Origin: Bacteroidota bacterium | GTDB lineage: Bacteria > Bacteroidota > Bacteroidia > NORP154 | Assembly (NCBI GenBank): GCA_002401055.1 | Contig: NVRZ01000026.1 | Location: 1 to 25,811, forward strand | Direction of reading: 5' to 3' | Length of the DNA stretch: 25,811 bases | Shown: piece after piece, positions 1 through 7,310 of the stretch | Numbering within the stretch: position 1 is the stretch's first letter | How the letters are laid out: each line of letters starts with the position of its first letter | Position numbers and translations under genes: made by a program | Notes under the pieces: model-generated | Told to the model about the DNA's origin: nothing | The model's database searches: none | The model's input: only the letters and a program-made list of their open reading frames with translations

Positions 1-482
1 ATGCTATGCTTAAGGCTTATTCCAAGGAAAACACAGCCATTTATTCCAAAGAGACCCGAAATACGCGGAGTGTGGTCCTGAAAATTGTTTAGTATCGCCA
101 AAATCTTCAGTGCAATATCAATAATAACCAAAGCCGTTTTTGATAATATTGAGCTTTGACCATTAAATTTACTCCTGTTACATTTTTTGACTAACATTTC
201 TGGTTATACTCTGATAACCTAAGAATTTTTCGGAAATATCTAAGAATTTAGCCGTGTATTTCGGCGTCAAAAATAATTGCGAATATTTCTCCCTTTTCTC
301 TTGCCTTACGGTTACTTCCGTCAGAACTTTGTATAAATAGTTCGCATTTAATTTGAAATTAAATTTTAAAATAAAAATGGAATTTAATTTGAAGTTGCAA
401 TAAATAATTTAGTATTCTTTTAAACGAAAATATTTGCTTGCACCAGATATAATTTGAAAACTTCGATAAGAGTTTTTAAGGC
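1..482. other. Left-edge region with no recognised gene
   Basis: No convincing gene is seen here. A frame opening at base 3 stays open to a TAG at 90-92, so the first 92 bases could be the last 29 codons of a gene cut by the window edge. The short peptide is not recognisable. Bases 202-219 form a six-base-pair hairpin (GGTTAT/ATAACC) that could be a weak terminator for it. The rest is very AT-rich and probably holds the promoter of the HTH gene at 483, but no clear Bacteroidota -33/-7 pair with correct spacing was found. Confidence 0.4.
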
Positions 483-779
483 ATGGAACGACTTCTGTTT
501 ACGACCATATCAGTTGATGAATTGACCACTTTAATACAGGAAAGTGTTAGGGCCGAGCTTTCAAGGATAGAGGAGAATAAACCCTCTAAATTGAGCAGTG
601 GTGAGTTGATTACCATCGACGATGTCGTGAAATTGTTCCGAATATCCAAAGTCACCCTTCATGATTGGAAGAAGAAGGGAATTTTACCCTATTACCGGAT
701 TTCGAGAAGGGTTTACTTTAAGCTTTCCGAAATAAATGAAGTATTGGAAGCAAATCGCAGGAATTCCACTAAACAGTAG
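483..779 (+). CDS. Small helix-turn-helix DNA-binding protein, excisionase/MerR-like (HTH_17 type)
   Basis: This 98-residue protein has a helical N-terminus (about 10-32) and a winged HTH at about 41-88. It shows the typical order of this family: a T-I-D-D-V start, the recognition-helix phrase S-K-V-T-L-H-D-W-K-K-K-G, then P-Y-Y-R-I-S-R-R-V-Y-F-K leading to the last helix. Small proteins of this kind are common in Bacteroidota mobile elements, where they act as excisionase-like or regulatory factors. It lies just left of the cassette-like array and is the only gene there resembling a mobile-element accessory factor. A link to the array is inference. It could equally be a leftover from an unrelated integrated element. 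Confidence 0.8.
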   Translation: MERLLFTTISVDELTTLIQESVRAELSRIEENKPSKLSSGELITIDDVVKLFRISKVTLHDWKKKGILPYYRISRRVYFKLSEINEVLEANRRNSTKQ

Positions 780-1079
780 CCAAATACTCAAATACATCAA
801 GCTAACGTGAATACTGGTTGCATATCCTTGCAATACGTTGATTTACGGCCTTTGCTCAATTACTTACAAATAGTCTATCAATTTGAGAGTAATCCTATTC
901 CCCAGGTAGCATTTCCAGATTGAATAAATGAATAATTGAATAAATGAATGTAAAAGTGGCATATTTAGTACTTTAAGTTATAACAAAAGGTTATAACTTT
1001 TTGCTATGTCATTTCAATAAGGTTGATTATCTTAGGAAAGCGAATCGTACACTTTGTAACTAGTTACATATTATCAGCA
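780..1079. other. Gene-free stretch with a possible degenerate cassette site and a terminator
   Basis: No gene is seen over these 300 bases. At about 801-850 a GCTAAC arm, an inner hairpin (GTTGCA/TGCAAT) and a GTTGATT arm resemble the repeats found after each downstream gene, so this may be a degenerate first site. Bases 918-948 contain a direct repeat of the 14-mer TTGAATAAATGAAT. A strong hairpin with a T tract follows at 973-1002. The frame of the next gene extends upstream to a TTG at 1023, but its signal peptide begins at the ATG at 1080. Confidence 0.4.
973..1002 (+). terminator. Hairpin with T tract, probable intrinsic terminator
   Basis: Bases 975-984 (AAGTTATAAC) pair perfectly with 990-999 across a five-base AAAAG loop, followed by T residues to 1002. 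It lies about 190 bases after the HTH gene and before the first array gene, so it would separate their transcription. The stem is AT-rich, so its strength is uncertain. Confidence 0.5.
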
Positions 1080-1916
1080 ATGACACGTTGGATATTTTAC
1101 ATCTTGACGGCGACTTTTCTCCTATTTGGACACAAAAGTAATGGGCAAGCCGCAAAAGATTTCACGACCGACTGTAATACTTTTAAAACGGGAATTTTCA
1201 AATTAGTGGACTATGGTGTTTATACAATTGTTCGTTCGGACAATAAACAAAGAGAGAATGATGCACTGACTGGACTAATAAGTGAAATGGATATTAAGTG
1301 GTTGACTGACTGCACTTACATTTTATTTAACAGAAAAGTTATCAAAGGGGTTGATAAGGCACCACCCAAAATGAATCTTGACACTTTCTATAACGAGATT
1401 ATACACATTGATGGAAACAGATATACTGTTGCAACTACTTTCAAGAAACTTGATTTTACCGCCGAGGCGATACTCGTTAAAGTTGACAGCTCATCTTTAT
1501 TCAGAGATATCAGCGATTTGCCAGAGTTCAAAGAATTTAATGGTACTACAAGAGGCGGAACTCTAATAGACGTTAATTATTCTGTTGCATATAGACAAAA
1601 AACGGAGAAAAAGAACGAGTATCTATTAGCATTTGAGGAGGTATTTACTATCGATCACAGAGGAAGTTTTTTGTTATTAGATACTACAACATTTCAAATG
1701 AAAGCAAAACAATATATTGCCACAAGTGATTGCAGATATGACGGAAAACAAGACAAGGAAATAGTCGCGATTTACGCATCAAATAATGACAATGAAGAGG
1801 CTAAAATCATTCGCGCTTGGCGAGTTAACAGAAAGACACTGAAAATCGAGGGCGTAGAAATAGGCAAAGTCAAGTATAAGGTAGCAGACAATAATTTGTT
1901 TTATTGGAATGAATAA
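1080..1916 (+). CDS. Secreted protein of unknown function (cassette 1)
   Basis: This 278-residue protein has an N-terminal signal peptide (hydrophobic stretch about 4-17, likely cleavage after N-G-Q-A). The ATG at 1080 is preferred over an in-frame TTG at 1023 because the signal peptide begins there and the leader ends in cagca, as for other genes in the array. The mature part starts with a cysteine-containing segment (C-N-T-F-K-T-G-I-F) and continues with beta-rich sequence. A similar N-terminal arrangement is seen in small secreted Bacteroidota proteins, but no domain can be named. It is the first of ten co-directional genes separated by hairpin repeats, and its stop is followed 22 bases later by repeat A. 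Confidence 0.75.
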   Translation: MTRWIFYILTATFLLFGHKSNGQAAKDFTTDCNTFKTGIFKLVDYGVYTIVRSDNKQRENDALTGLISEMDIKWLTDCTYILFNRKVIKGVDKAPPKMNLDTFYNEIIHIDGNRYTVATTFKKLDFTAEAILVKVDSSSLFRDISDLPEFKEFNGTTRGGTLIDVNYSVAYRQKTEKKNEYLLAFEEVFTIDHRGSFLLLDTTTFQMKAKQYIATSDCRYDGKQDKEIVAIYASNNDNEEAKIIRAWRVNRKTLKIEGVEIGKVKYKVADNNLFYWNE

Positions 1917-1938
1917 TATCAAAAATAAGGAAGTACCG

Positions 1939-1979
1939 GTACTCACAAGACCTTTGGCACAACGCCGAGCCGCTAGTAC
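1939..1979 (+). repeat. Cassette-like hairpin site A
   Basis: The outer arms GTACT (1939-1943) and AGTAC (1975-1979) are perfect inverted repeats. Between them lies the shared core of the family: CTTTGGC, a short loop, GCCGAGCC and GCTAG. It sits between the stop at 1916 and the ATG at 1998. The core matches the other copies while the outer arms differ in sequence but still pair, so the structure appears to be conserved rather than the arm sequence. Confidence 0.7.
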
Positions 1980-1997
1980 ACATAAAAAAAACAAAAA

Positions 1998-2918
1998 ATG
2001 AATAAATTAATTACAGTAATTATCCTAAGTCTTTTCTTCTCAAATCTGTTCGGTCAAATAAATATGGACGATTCAACCGTCCAAGTGATTGGGTATTGGA
2101 GTATTGGAGATAAAGAAAGTTACAATGTTTCACTTCAAAAATTTAAATTAAGAGAAACAGATACTGTTTCAAATGAATTAATGACTTATGAGGTTGATGT
2201 AACTGTAATTGATTCAACTACTAATTCATATTCTATAGAATGGTTTTACCACAACTACAAAACCAATTCGACTAACGAACTTGTCAAAAAAATAACCTCT
2301 CTAGCAGAGGACTTAAAAGTTATTATAGAAACAGATGAATATGGTGCGATTAAAGGTGTTAAAAACTGGGAAGAAGTAAGAGATTATTTAAAAAAATCAA
2401 TCGGGCAAATGGAAAATGACATCAAGGACATTCCCAACATGGATAAACTATTAAAAAAAATAGAGGGGACGTTTACATCAAAAGCGGCAATAGAATCCGC
2501 TTCAATTCAGGATGCTCAACAGTTTTACACTTTTCACGGCGGAAGATATTTACTGAATGAAGTTCTTGAGTTCTCCATGCAAGTTCCTAATATCTATAGT
2601 CCCAGCACACCTTTCGATTCAAAAACGACATTATATCTAGATGAACTTAATCCAGAAGAAAATAATTGTATAATACGCTCTAGTCAAGAAGTCGACTCTG
2701 ACCAATTGACGAACACAACTTTTGAGTATCTGAAAAAAATGGCAAAGACACTGAAAACTAAAGCACCTAATAAAGAGGAAGTAGGAAAGTTGACCAATAT
2801 GACGACAATAGATTCAAGAATTCATGGAACAGGTTGGTTAATTTATAGTATCCTGTCAAAAACTATAAGTACAATGGGAGCAACAAATATTGAGGAAAGA
2901 ATAATTGAAATAAAGTAA
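1998..2918 (+). CDS. Secreted protein of unknown function (cassette 2)
   Basis: This 306-residue protein starts with a clear signal peptide (hydrophobic residues 4-18, cleavage after F-G-Q). The remainder is polar, with alternating beta segments in the first 100 residues, a lysine-rich helical stretch around 130-155 and no internal membrane span. No known domain was recognised. The start is supported by the signal peptide and an A-rich leader. The gene fills most of the interval between repeats A and B, leaving fewer than 20 bases on its left and 7 on its right, which is the tight packing expected of a one-gene cassette. Confidence 0.8.
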   Translation: MNKLITVIILSLFFSNLFGQINMDDSTVQVIGYWSIGDKESYNVSLQKFKLRETDTVSNELMTYEVDVTVIDSTTNSYSIEWFYHNYKTNSTNELVKKITSLAEDLKVIIETDEYGAIKGVKNWEEVRDYLKKSIGQMENDIKDIPNMDKLLKKIEGTFTSKAAIESASIQDAQQFYTFHGGRYLLNEVLEFSMQVPNIYSPSTPFDSKTTLYLDELNPEENNCIIRSSQEVDSDQLTNTTFEYLKKMAKTLKTKAPNKEEVGKLTNMTTIDSRIHGTGWLIYSILSKTISTMGATNIEERIIEIK

Positions 2919-2925
2919 AAACGTG

Positions 2926-2964
2926 TGCTAACAAAGGCCTTAGCGTAAAGCCGGAACGTTAGCA
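2926..2964 (+). repeat. Cassette-like hairpin site B (best-formed copy)
   Basis: The outer arms TGCTAAC (2926-2932) and GTTAGCA (2958-2964) are perfect seven-base inverted repeats. The inner stem pairs GGC with GCC (AAAGGC on the left, AAAGCC on the right) around a CTTAGCG-type loop. The spacer between stems is three bases (AAA) on the left and five (GGAAC) on the right, so the folded form is asymmetric. Total length is 39 bases, eight bases after the previous stop codon. Confidence 0.75.
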
Positions 2965-2978
2965 GCAATCTAAGACAA

Positions 2979-3395
2979 ATGACAAAGACAATTTCCCTTA
3001 TAGTACTTCTATTCAATATGTCATTTTTGTATAGTCAATCGGTAATAACAGAACCATTTGAAAAAGAAAAGTGGGATTCTAGTGGGACTTATAGATATGA
3101 TTTAGTCTTAAGGTCATACGATATCTTCAGTGCAGTAACATATCTCAAAAGTGAAAACGAAATTATTGAAACTTTAGGTCATCCCGTACAGCGATATTTA
3201 AGAAAAAACTCACCAGTTCATCTAAAACAGGGTTGGACAACAGCAGATGAAGTAATCGATTTGATATATTGCTTAGGTACACAATTAAATAAAACGTCGG
3301 AAAATGAAAATCGAAATAGATGTATTGGTTCATGGATTACATTGCACTTATATCAAGACTCAGTAGTTGATGTAACAATTGCTAATGTTGATTAA
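2979..3395 (+). CDS. Small secreted protein of unknown function (cassette 3)
   Basis: This 138-residue protein has a signal peptide (hydrophobic core 4-16, cleavage near L-Y-S-Q). The mature chain has two cysteines far apart (about residues 96 and 115) that could form a disulfide in the periplasm. It contains E-T-L-G-H-P-V-Q-R-Y, reminiscent of small periplasmic binding-type folds, but this is too weak to name a family. It starts 14 bases after repeat B and ends 4 bases before repeat C. Confidence 0.75.
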   Translation: MTKTISLIVLLFNMSFLYSQSVITEPFEKEKWDSSGTYRYDLVLRSYDIFSAVTYLKSENEIIETLGHPVQRYLRKNSPVHLKQGWTTADEVIDLIYCLGTQLNKTSENENRNRCIGSWITLHLYQDSVVDVTIANVD

Positions 3396-3399
3396 AAGC

Positions 3400-3478
3400 A
3401 GCTGCCTACAAAGGCTAAAAATCATGAGCGAAACCAACCAAACCGCTTCTACGCTTTATAGCCGAGCCGCTAGCGGCT
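3400..3478 (+). repeat. Cassette-like hairpin site C (long-loop form)
   Basis: The left arm (3400-3409) and right arm (3469-3478, GCTAGCGGCT) pair imperfectly. The inner stem pairs GGCTA (3413-3417) with TAGCC (3459-3463), and GAGCC follows as in sites A and G. The loop between the inner stems is about 40 bases, far longer than in sites B, D, F and H. Length variation confined to the terminal loop is what classical attC sites show in their variable terminal structure. Confidence 0.65.
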
Positions 3479-3486
3479 CTTACATT

Positions 3487-4002
3487 ATGAGAACAAAACA
3501 CTTAGTAATCGGGTTGTTTTTACTGTTTGGCTGCACCAATAGTGTTCAAGAAAAATCTGAAAATAATGATCTAGAGACTTCTGACAATGATACGATTATG
3601 CCTTCGGAGTCGGATATTGAAAATTCTATGGTGTATAATCGTGCAATAGCTATATGGGAATACGGTTGGAACTCTGAGTTAAGAGAACAAGAGGTAATTA
3701 AATTACGAGAGGTTAGCAATGATACCCTAACTCCCAAAATGCTAGAGCGTATTGTCAATTACACATGGCCAAGAGTTCAAATCAAATATTTAAAATCCTC
3801 TGGTGATACAGCTTTTATTCTGATTCCTGATAGTGAAGTTCTGACACAACAAATGGGAACTGCCGGAGCTGAAGAATTCATGCTTTCAACAACATTTACA
3901 TTTACTGAATTGCTCGGAATATCATATGTGTCTTATAAATTTGAAGAAGGTGATCACGCAGCTCCTGGCATTTATAATAGGAGTTCATGGAATAGAGATT
4001 AG
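3487..4002 (+). CDS. Lipoprotein of unknown function (cassette 4)
   Basis: This 171-residue protein begins at the ATG at 3487, giving M-R-T-K-H-L-V-I-G-L-F-L-L-F-G-C, a textbook lipoprotein signal with the lipidated cysteine at residue 16. The open frame extends upstream to 3379, but that extension would translate through the hairpin repeat and has no signal. After the cysteine comes an acidic, serine-rich linker and a compact domain containing two W-x-x-x motifs. No family was recognised. It is probably anchored in the outer or inner membrane and faces the periplasm. Confidence 0.75.
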   Translation: MRTKHLVIGLFLLFGCTNSVQEKSENNDLETSDNDTIMPSESDIENSMVYNRAIAIWEYGWNSELREQEVIKLREVSNDTLTPKMLERIVNYTWPRVQIKYLKSSGDTAFILIPDSEVLTQQMGTAGAEEFMLSTTFTFTELLGISYVSYKFEEGDHAAPGIYNRSSWNRD

Positions 4003-4007
4003 AGCAG

Positions 4008-4048
4008 CCGTTAACAAAGGCTTTGGCGCATAGACCGGCCGTTAGCAG
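4008..4048 (+). repeat. Cassette-like hairpin site D
   Basis: The left arm CCGTTAAC (4008-4015) pairs with GTTAGCAG (4041-4048) with one mismatch and one G-T wobble. The core reads AAAGGC, TTTGGCGC, ATAGACC, then GGCC before GTTAG. The previous stop is five bases upstream and the next ATG (4056) seven bases downstream. Confidence 0.75.
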
Positions 4049-4055
4049 TAATGAA

Positions 4056-4583
4056 ATGAAGCAATTTATTGCCATATTATTTTTTATAATACCCTCTACA
4101 ATTTGGGGGCAATTTCCAGAACTTAAGGAACAACAAGACAGAGCGATTACTTTTAATAAAGTCAAAACCTTAAAAGTATATATCTATGATTATCAGAATA
4201 AATCTGTAGACACTACATTTTCAACCTTTCAAAGCTATAACGAAAAAGGAAATTTGATAGAAAGAAGGGACTATTTTGAAAATGACTCCATTAGCTATGA
4301 AAGAGTTGTATATTCTTATGATACATTGGGTTATGACGTACTAAAAAAAACTTACATGGATACGGCATCTCCTTTTAACTGCTATTCATATCAAGGTCAT
4401 CCAAGAAAAAAGATTGAAGAAGGCAATGAGAAAGGACAATTAATTATAACAACAGAATATCATGATGAAGGGTTATTAAAAATGACATACTCATATTATG
4501 ACAATGATTTATTAAAACAAGTCGATATGTTGATTGATACAAAATTGACTTGGATTTATAAAATCCTATATGAATATTATTAA
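4056..4583 (+). CDS. Secreted YD-repeat-like protein (cassette 5)
   Basis: This 175-residue protein has a signal peptide (hydrophobic core 4-14, cleavage after I-W-G-Q). The ATG at 4056 is used; the frame is open upstream to 4023 but that part lies in repeat D. The mature chain has short tyrosine-rich strands of the YD/RHS type, such as Y-N-E-K-G-N-L-I-E-R and Y-Y-D-N-D-L-L-K-Q, which in Bacteroidota occur in small secreted or surface proteins of unknown role. It is much too short to be an RHS toxin. The repeat assignment is by pattern only. Confidence 0.7.
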   Translation: MKQFIAILFFIIPSTIWGQFPELKEQQDRAITFNKVKTLKVYIYDYQNKSVDTTFSTFQSYNEKGNLIERRDYFENDSISYERVVYSYDTLGYDVLKKTYMDTASPFNCYSYQGHPRKKIEEGNEKGQLIITTEYHDEGLLKMTYSYYDNDLLKQVDMLIDTKLTWIYKILYEYY

Positions 4584-4594
4584 ATGGAACGCGA

Positions 4595-4634
4595 CCAGTA
4601 ACAATGCCCTAAGCGCAATGACATAATTGACTGC
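4595..4634 (+). repeat. Cassette-like hairpin site E (degenerate)
   Basis: The left arm CCAGTAAC (4595-4602) is followed by AATGCCCTAAGCGCAATG and a right arm TTGACTGC (4627-4634). The spacing and the TAAC and GCGCAA elements match the family, but the inner right stem and GTTAG are eroded. It is followed by an interval with no gene, so this may be an old, inactive site. Confidence 0.5.
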
Positions 4635-4902
4635 AATGAAAGCTATAAGGCCAATCTGAGGCTCCAATACCACCTTACCTCGGTCTCAACTCTTCGATCA
4701 CAATAAGACAGTACCTTTCATTTGTGCAAACTCATTGCAAGTCGCAAAAGGAGTCTCTTAGCTTAAAGTAGGACCCAATAGCCCCGGTGCAAGGTTTCGA
4801 CTCAGAAAGGTCCAAAAGAGGGTGCCTAATCCGAGCAGCAACACTTACTCGGGGATATCCGTATATTTATTACCGTTATAACAAGTTGGAAGTTATTTAA
4901 AA
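4635..4902. other. Gene-free interval, possible decayed cassette
   Basis: No open frame of useful length is seen on either strand between degenerate site E and the GTG start at 4903. An ATG directly after site E opens a frame of only seven codons. The tight gene packing of the rest of the array is lost here. A stretch ending CCGTTATAAC near 4874-4883 faintly resembles a right arm. The simplest reading is a cassette whose gene has decayed. A non-coding cassette or an RNA is an alternative without positive support. Confidence 0.4.
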
Positions 4903-5688
4903 GTGAAAAAACTAATTCAAAGGTTACTGGATAATAAAGCAGGTGCATTTCTGGTATTAATTCTAGGAATTTTGATCTCTCCTTTCGTTGCTATTTTCAA
5001 ATGGAAGGAGATTACGGAAAGACTGAAAGAAGAGAACAAAGAGCCGGATTTCACCAAATACTTGGAAAGAAATGCGGATAATGAAACAAGCTTTATAAAT
5101 ATAACCGTTGAAGACACTTGGATTAGAGTTGAAGAGGGCGAGTTCTTGGGACAGGTTTCAAAATCCTCTCACGGCAAAAATTCAAAGGAAAGTGCATTAA
5201 ACTGGGCAAATCAGCTGGTAAACGATAAAATATCTGAAGGATTCCGGATAACAAAGTACATTGAAACTCAAGAAAACACGCTGACTAAATATGATGATTG
5301 GGATTGGCACGAAGTTCCAGAAGATTTGGATGAATTCCAGGGTTATGTGCCTGGAGGCCTGTATTTAGGTTGGGCAATTGACAGGGGGCTACTAAATCAT
5401 GAATTCATAAAGGAAAGTGGACTAAATAAGGTAATTGCGGACTTTAAAGATCGAAAGATTACAGGACCAAAAATTTATGAAAACATTGATGGTGTTTTAG
5501 ATAAAGAGTTATTGAATAAAGCAGGAAATAGATTCAGCCTTGAGTATTTTGACTCTTACTTGAGCGATCTTAAAATTGGGGTTGCTGGGGATTTGCCAAG
5601 CATCTATCATTTGGATGACACATGGGACAATTTTACTAAAGTCTCAGAAATGCTCGATAAAAAACTAAATAAAATGGACAACCGCTAA
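4903..5688 (+). CDS. Membrane-anchored protein with WGR-like and DUF7832-like regions (cassette 6)
   Basis: This 261-residue protein uses a GTG start preceded by GGAAG. A single membrane span at about 14-32 is followed by a charged linker. Residues about 66-118 resemble a WGR domain (G-Q-V-S-K-S, then S-K-E-S-A-L-N-W-A-N-Q-L and K-I-S-E-G-F). Residues about 127-261 resemble the family annotated as DUF7832, with W-D-W-H, Y-L-G-W-A-I-D-R-G-L, and L-P-S-I-Y-H-L-D-D-T-W-D-N-F near the end. These assignments are from memory of the families. With no signal cleavage site, the bulk is probably cytoplasmic. It differs from its exported neighbours. Its stop codon lies inside the left arm of repeat F. 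Confidence 0.75.
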   Translation: MKKLIQRLLDNKAGAFLVLILGILISPFVAIFKWKEITERLKEENKEPDFTKYLERNADNETSFINITVEDTWIRVEEGEFLGQVSKSSHGKNSKESALNWANQLVNDKISEGFRITKYIETQENTLTKYDDWDWHEVPEDLDEFQGYVPGGLYLGWAIDRGLLNHEFIKESGLNKVIADFKDRKITGPKIYENIDGVLDKELLNKAGNRFSLEYFDSYLSDLKIGVAGDLPSIYHLDDTWDNFTKVSEMLDKKLNKMDNR

Positions 5689-5722
5689 CCAAGGCTTTGG
5701 CGCAAAGCTGGGCCGTTGTGTG
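5682..5722 (+). repeat. Cassette-like hairpin site F, overlapping a stop codon
   Basis: The left part CCGCTAAC (5682-5689) contains the TAA stop of the preceding gene. The core follows closely: CAAGGC, TTTGGCGC, AAAGCTGGGCC, then GTTGTGTG (5715-5722). The inner stem is AAGGCTTT against AAAGCTG around GGCGC. The outer right arm diverges from GTTAG to GTTGT. Confidence 0.7.
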
Positions 5723-5733
5723 CAATTACAAGA

Positions 5734-6399
5734 ATGAAAAAAACACTAATATATATTCTTTCACTAATGGTTATTGGATGTTCTGTGGATAATGAGCAGA
5801 ACCCTGATTTAATAGAAGTCCTTGAAATAGTAGAGGATAAATCTACACCTCACCCTCTTTCCTGCGCGTTAAATATTGAAGCATGGAAATATAACCCTGT
5901 AATTAATGCTGTTGAAATGAACGTGACTCGTACAGTTGATTCAAGATTAATTAAGACTGACTCACTTTGTTATTGGATTGATAAAAACGATTGGTATTCT
6001 GAAATTCCAATGGAAGAGGGAGATATAGAGTATTATTTAGAAATGAGTTTGAAAGATATTGACACAAATAAATTTACAGTAAAAGTGAAAAATGATGAAT
6101 TCCTAATAGGAGTCTATCTTCTTCCTAATAAAAAAATGAATACTTCTAAAATCACTTGGGAGGGTCCTAAAATGAAAAAGATTTGGACAATTCAGTCGGA
6201 CTCGATAAAGATTGATTTTCCTACAGATTTAGACAGAATTAGAAGAAATTTTAAAACCTATAAAATGTTTGACGGTTCTGAGAAATGTAATATTGACTAT
6301 ATGGATAACTCTGTCGACTCGATCCCTATAGAAATCATGAGTAAGTCTATAATAAACCGATTTAAAAGAGCAATAAAAAAAGCACACAGCAATGGCTAA
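5734..6399 (+). CDS. Lipoprotein of unknown function (cassette 7)
   Basis: This 221-residue protein starts at ATG 5734 with M-K-K-T-L-I-Y-I-L-S-L-M-V-I-G-C, a lipoprotein signal with the lipidated cysteine at residue 16. An upstream in-frame TTG at 5716 lies in repeat F and is rejected. The mature part is mixed alpha/beta with repeated D-S-x-x-I-D phrases and two further cysteines (about residues 42 and 75). No domain was recognised. The last codons and the stop (S-N-G-stop) lie inside the left arm of repeat G, so coding sequence and repeat overlap. Confidence 0.75.
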   Translation: MKKTLIYILSLMVIGCSVDNEQNPDLIEVLEIVEDKSTPHPLSCALNIEAWKYNPVINAVEMNVTRTVDSRLIKTDSLCYWIDKNDWYSEIPMEEGDIEYYLEMSLKDIDTNKFTVKVKNDEFLIGVYLLPNKKMNTSKITWEGPKMKKIWTIQSDSIKIDFPTDLDRIRRNFKTYKMFDGSEKCNIDYMDNSVDSIPIEIMSKSIINRFKRAIKKAHSNG

Positions 6400-6452
6400 A
6401 AAATCATAGCTGCCCTGTGGGACAGCGACACTTTTAAGCCGAGCCGTCAGAT
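6384..6452 (+). repeat. Cassette-like hairpin site G (long-loop form)
   Basis: GGCTAAAAAA (6394-6403) pairs with TTTTAAGCC (6432-6440), and a second hairpin, GCTGCCC against GGGACAGC, sits in the loop. GAGCCGTCAG follows, as GAGCCGCTAG does in sites A and C. Its start GGCTAAAAA-TCAT is very like that of site C, so C and G form a long-loop subtype. The outer arms pair only weakly. Confidence 0.6.
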
Positions 6453-6464
6453 AAAATTAAATCA

Positions 6465-7253
6465 ATGAGGATAATATTATATATAGCATTTTTAGTTCTC
6501 GTCCTGTCATGTGGCGACTCAAAACAAGGATTTAACTCTTCAAGCGAAAGTGAAGAAGTCACTAAAGAATCTGACAAGAAACGAGAACTATCGGAAGACT
6601 TTAAAAAGAGCATGCATGGGATTTGGGCTTCCGAAGAATATCGGAAACTACTATTTGAAACTAATTCTGTGACCAAGGCAGAAAACTCAATAACCATTTA
6701 CACAGATATAGTATTTGACGGTGAGGAAATTCTTCATTGTAATAAACCAAGCTACATGGAAGAAGCTTATTTATTTGTTAAGCCGGATTCAACGGTTCTA
6801 GATCATGGCGGACAATTGATTTTCACAATTACCTCATTCAAGGATGAAACTATGGTCATAAAGGATACTTCAAACCTATATTACAACTATACTAGAGTTA
6901 TTGAAGATCCTGATTTGACCCGAATCTTTATGGAGGTAATTAAAGGAGCAAGGAGCATAAAAAATGATTGGATCTCCGGCAATTATTCGATTAAGCTTGA
7001 TGCCTTAGAATTTTACGCGGAACTGATGAAAAACGGAGATGTGCTTTCCACTTTGGAATTTATGTGGATATCTCCTGGTTCATATTTGGAAAGGGATATC
7101 ATTGAGTTTCGCTTTACCAATGACTCCGTTTTATTGTATCTGATAAATTCTCATACAGATACATTAATCCATTTAGAAGAAATTGAACGGATAACTGAAA
7201 TGGATGCTCCAATTGTACCAACGGGTAAATTCGGTACTATGAAAAAATTATAA
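6465..7253 (+). CDS. Lipoprotein of unknown function (cassette 8)
   Basis: This 262-residue protein begins M-R-I-I-L-Y-I-A-F-L-V-L-V-L-S-C-G-D, a lipoprotein signal with the lipidated cysteine at residue 16, followed by a serine- and glutamate-rich linker to about residue 45. The folded part contains H-G-I-W-A-S-E-E-Y near its start and later strands consistent with a lipocalin- or beta-sandwich-like fold of the kind seen in Bacteroidota lipoproteins. That is suggestive only. No family name can be given. The gene starts 12 bases after repeat G and ends just before repeat H. Confidence 0.75.
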   Translation: MRIILYIAFLVLVLSCGDSKQGFNSSSESEEVTKESDKKRELSEDFKKSMHGIWASEEYRKLLFETNSVTKAENSITIYTDIVFDGEEILHCNKPSYMEEAYLFVKPDSTVLDHGGQLIFTITSFKDETMVIKDTSNLYYNYTRVIEDPDLTRIFMEVIKGARSIKNDWISGNYSIKLDALEFYAELMKNGDVLSTLEFMWISPGSYLERDIIEFRFTNDSVLLYLINSHTDTLIHLEEIERITEMDAPIVPTGKFGTMKKL

Positions 7254-7257
7254 AACG

Positions 7258-7298
7258 GCTTTCAACAAAGGCATTGCGCTTAGCCGGGCCGTTAGTGG
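7258..7298 (+). repeat. Cassette-like hairpin site H
   Basis: A left arm ending TTTCAAC (to 7265) is followed by AAAGGC, ATTGCGCT, TAGCC, GGGCC and GTTAGTGG (7291-7298). The inner stem is AAAGGC-A against T-TAGCC-G. It lies between the stop at 7253 and the ATG at 7311. The outer arms match only in AAC/GTT and weak flanking pairs. Confidence 0.65.
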
Positions 7299-7310
7299 TA
7301 ATTTATAATT

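Noticed and set aside
3..92. Left-edge partial frame as the end of an integron integrase
   Set aside because: The 29 visible codons show no recombinase C-terminal motif such as the R-Y region, so no identity can be claimed.
433..456. TTTG and TATAATTTG before the HTH gene as a Bacteroidota promoter
   Set aside because: The -7-like box is not exact, and its distance from the TTTG is about 11 bases instead of about 19.
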